A stretch of DNA of 5,711 bases from Flavobacteriaceae bacterium (GTDB lineage: Bacteria; Bacteroidota; Bacteroidia; Flavobacteriales; Flavobacteriaceae). The notes beneath the pieces are model-generated. The model saw nothing but the letters and a program-made list of their open reading frames with translations. It had not been told where the DNA came from and made no database searches. A program made the position numbers and the translations under genes. Shown here piece after piece: positions 5,228 to 5,711 of this stretch. Within the stretch, counting starts at the first letter, position 1; the number at the start of each line of letters is the position of its first letter. The DNA is taken from the NCBI GenBank assembly GCA_013214275.1, contig JABSPP010000125.1, forward strand, positions 1-5,711, in the 5' to 3' direction.

Positions 5228-5268
5228 AATGTAGGACGAATTTTATATTTTAAAATTCATCTTACATT
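5228..5268 (-). promoter_or_regulatory. Long hairpin just after the rpsK stop codon
   Basis: On the mRNA strand the arms 5268-5251 and 5245-5228 pair over 18 positions. AATGTA pairs with TACATT, then comes one A-C mismatch, then GA/TC and a G-U pair, then GAATTTTA with TAAAATTC around a 5-base loop. The hairpin begins 10 bases after the rpsK stop. It is not followed by a T run and the operon continues into rpsD, so an RNA stability or processing element, or a leaky attenuator, is more likely than a full terminator. Confidence 0.6.
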
Positions 5269-5278
5269 GTGTTATTTG

Positions 5279-5662
5279 TTATACGCGTCTTCTTTTAGGT
5301 GGACGACAACCATTGTGAGGGATTGGAGTAATGTCAATGATTTCTGTAACTTCAATACCTGCATTGTGAATAGTTCTAATGGCAGATTCCCTACCGTTCC
5401 CTGGTCCTTTTACATACACTTTTACTTTTCGTAAACCTGCTTCATGAGCGACTGAAGCACAGTCCTCAGCAGCCAACTGGGCAGCATAAGGGGTGTTTTT
5501 TTTAGAACCTCTAAAACCCATTTTTCCAGCCGATGACCATGAGATCACATCTCCTTTCTTGTTTGTTAAAGAGATGATGATGTTGTTAAATGACGCAGTA
5601 ACGTGTGCCTCTCCAACAGAATCAACAATTACTTTACGCTTTTTTGAACTCGATTTTGCCAT
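5279..5662 (-). CDS. rpsK: 30S ribosomal protein S11
   Basis: S11 lies on the platform of the small subunit near the E site and binds 16S rRNA. From the ATG at 5662 the product has 127 residues, the expected length. It begins with a basic tail (MAKSSSKKRK) and continues with VGEAHVTASFNNIIISLTNKKGDVISWSSAGKMGFRGSKKNTPYAAQLAAEDC (16-68). It ends with the strongly conserved ITPIPHNGCRPPKRRRV (111-127). An in-frame GTG at 5683 would add seven residues (VAKQHKI). I prefer the ATG because family members start with the short MAK-S/K tail there. It is the first complete gene of the operon segment; rpsM would be expected upstream but is not visible. Confidence 0.97.
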   Translation of the reverse strand: MAKSSSKKRKVIVDSVGEAHVTASFNNIIISLTNKKGDVISWSSAGKMGFRGSKKNTPYAAQLAAEDCASVAHEAGLRKVKVYVKGPGNGRESAIRTIHNAGIEVTEIIDITPIPHNGCRPPKRRRV

Positions 5663-5711
5663 AATTTTGTGTTGTTTAGCCACTGCAATCTAGTAAATTG
5701 TGTTGGTAAAC
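5663..5711 (-). other. Spacer upstream of rpsK
   Basis: The 49 bases before rpsK show no lysine-rich end typical of S13 (rpsM), and two of the three frames are closed by stops. The rpsM-rpsK spacer therefore seems to extend beyond the window. No promoter or clear ribosome binding site is visible. Confidence 0.5.

Noticed and set aside
5228..5268. Full intrinsic terminator after rpsK
   Set aside because: There is no T run behind the stem on the minus strand, and the operon plainly continues with rpsD and rpoA.
5084..5434. 116-codon open frame on the plus strand
   Set aside because: It runs antisense across the rpsD start, the rpsK-rpsD spacer and the end of rpsK, with no family match.
5279..5683. 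GTG start for rpsK giving 134 residues
   Set aside because: The ATG at 5662 gives the normal 127-residue S11 with the usual MAK-type basic start; the extra seven residues are not typical.

Overview
The window looks like chromosomal DNA of a Bacteroidota bacterium, most likely a member of Flavobacteriia. The evidence is the AT-rich composition, the zinc-free S4, the 330-residue RNA polymerase alpha subunit, the L17 with a charged C-terminal tail, and the gene order rpsK-rpsD-rpoA-rplQ followed by carA and eno, which is the usual flavobacterial arrangement. All recognised genes are on the minus strand, so transcription runs from high to low coordinates.

Right part (about 5711 to 2819): the distal end of the alpha ribosomal-protein operon. 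It encodes S11 (rpsK), S4 (rpsD), RNA polymerase alpha (rpoA) and L17 (rplQ), and closes with an intrinsic terminator at 2819-2852. The genes are not tightly packed. The three internal spacers (140, 103 and 76 bases) each hold inverted repeats, and the one between rpsD and rpoA could form a pseudoknot that covers the rpoA start. S4 is a known autogenous regulator in other bacteria, so these spacers are the most interesting regulatory sequence here.

Middle part (2742 to 816): a monocistronic gene for an exported 243-residue protein that I do not recognise. It is framed by terminators and inserted between rplQ and carA. Then comes carA, the glutaminase subunit of carbamoyl-phosphate synthetase (pyrimidine and arginine supply). 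A hairpin terminator for carA lies about 160 bases past its stop. In between is a pair of 12-base direct repeats with a 21-base period that resembles a LytTR-type regulator site.

Left part (527 to 1): eno starts normally, but its homology stops after about 59 residues. It runs into a very AT-rich stretch with GGCGGA inverted arms (possibly a small mobile element or an insertion-sequence remnant), and then into a low-complexity block with a perfect 35-bp inverted repeat at base 1. This is either a real disruption of an eno copy or a chimeric contig end. An essential glycolytic gene cut off beside a fold-back repeat at the very edge makes an assembly or amplification artefact a serious possibility.
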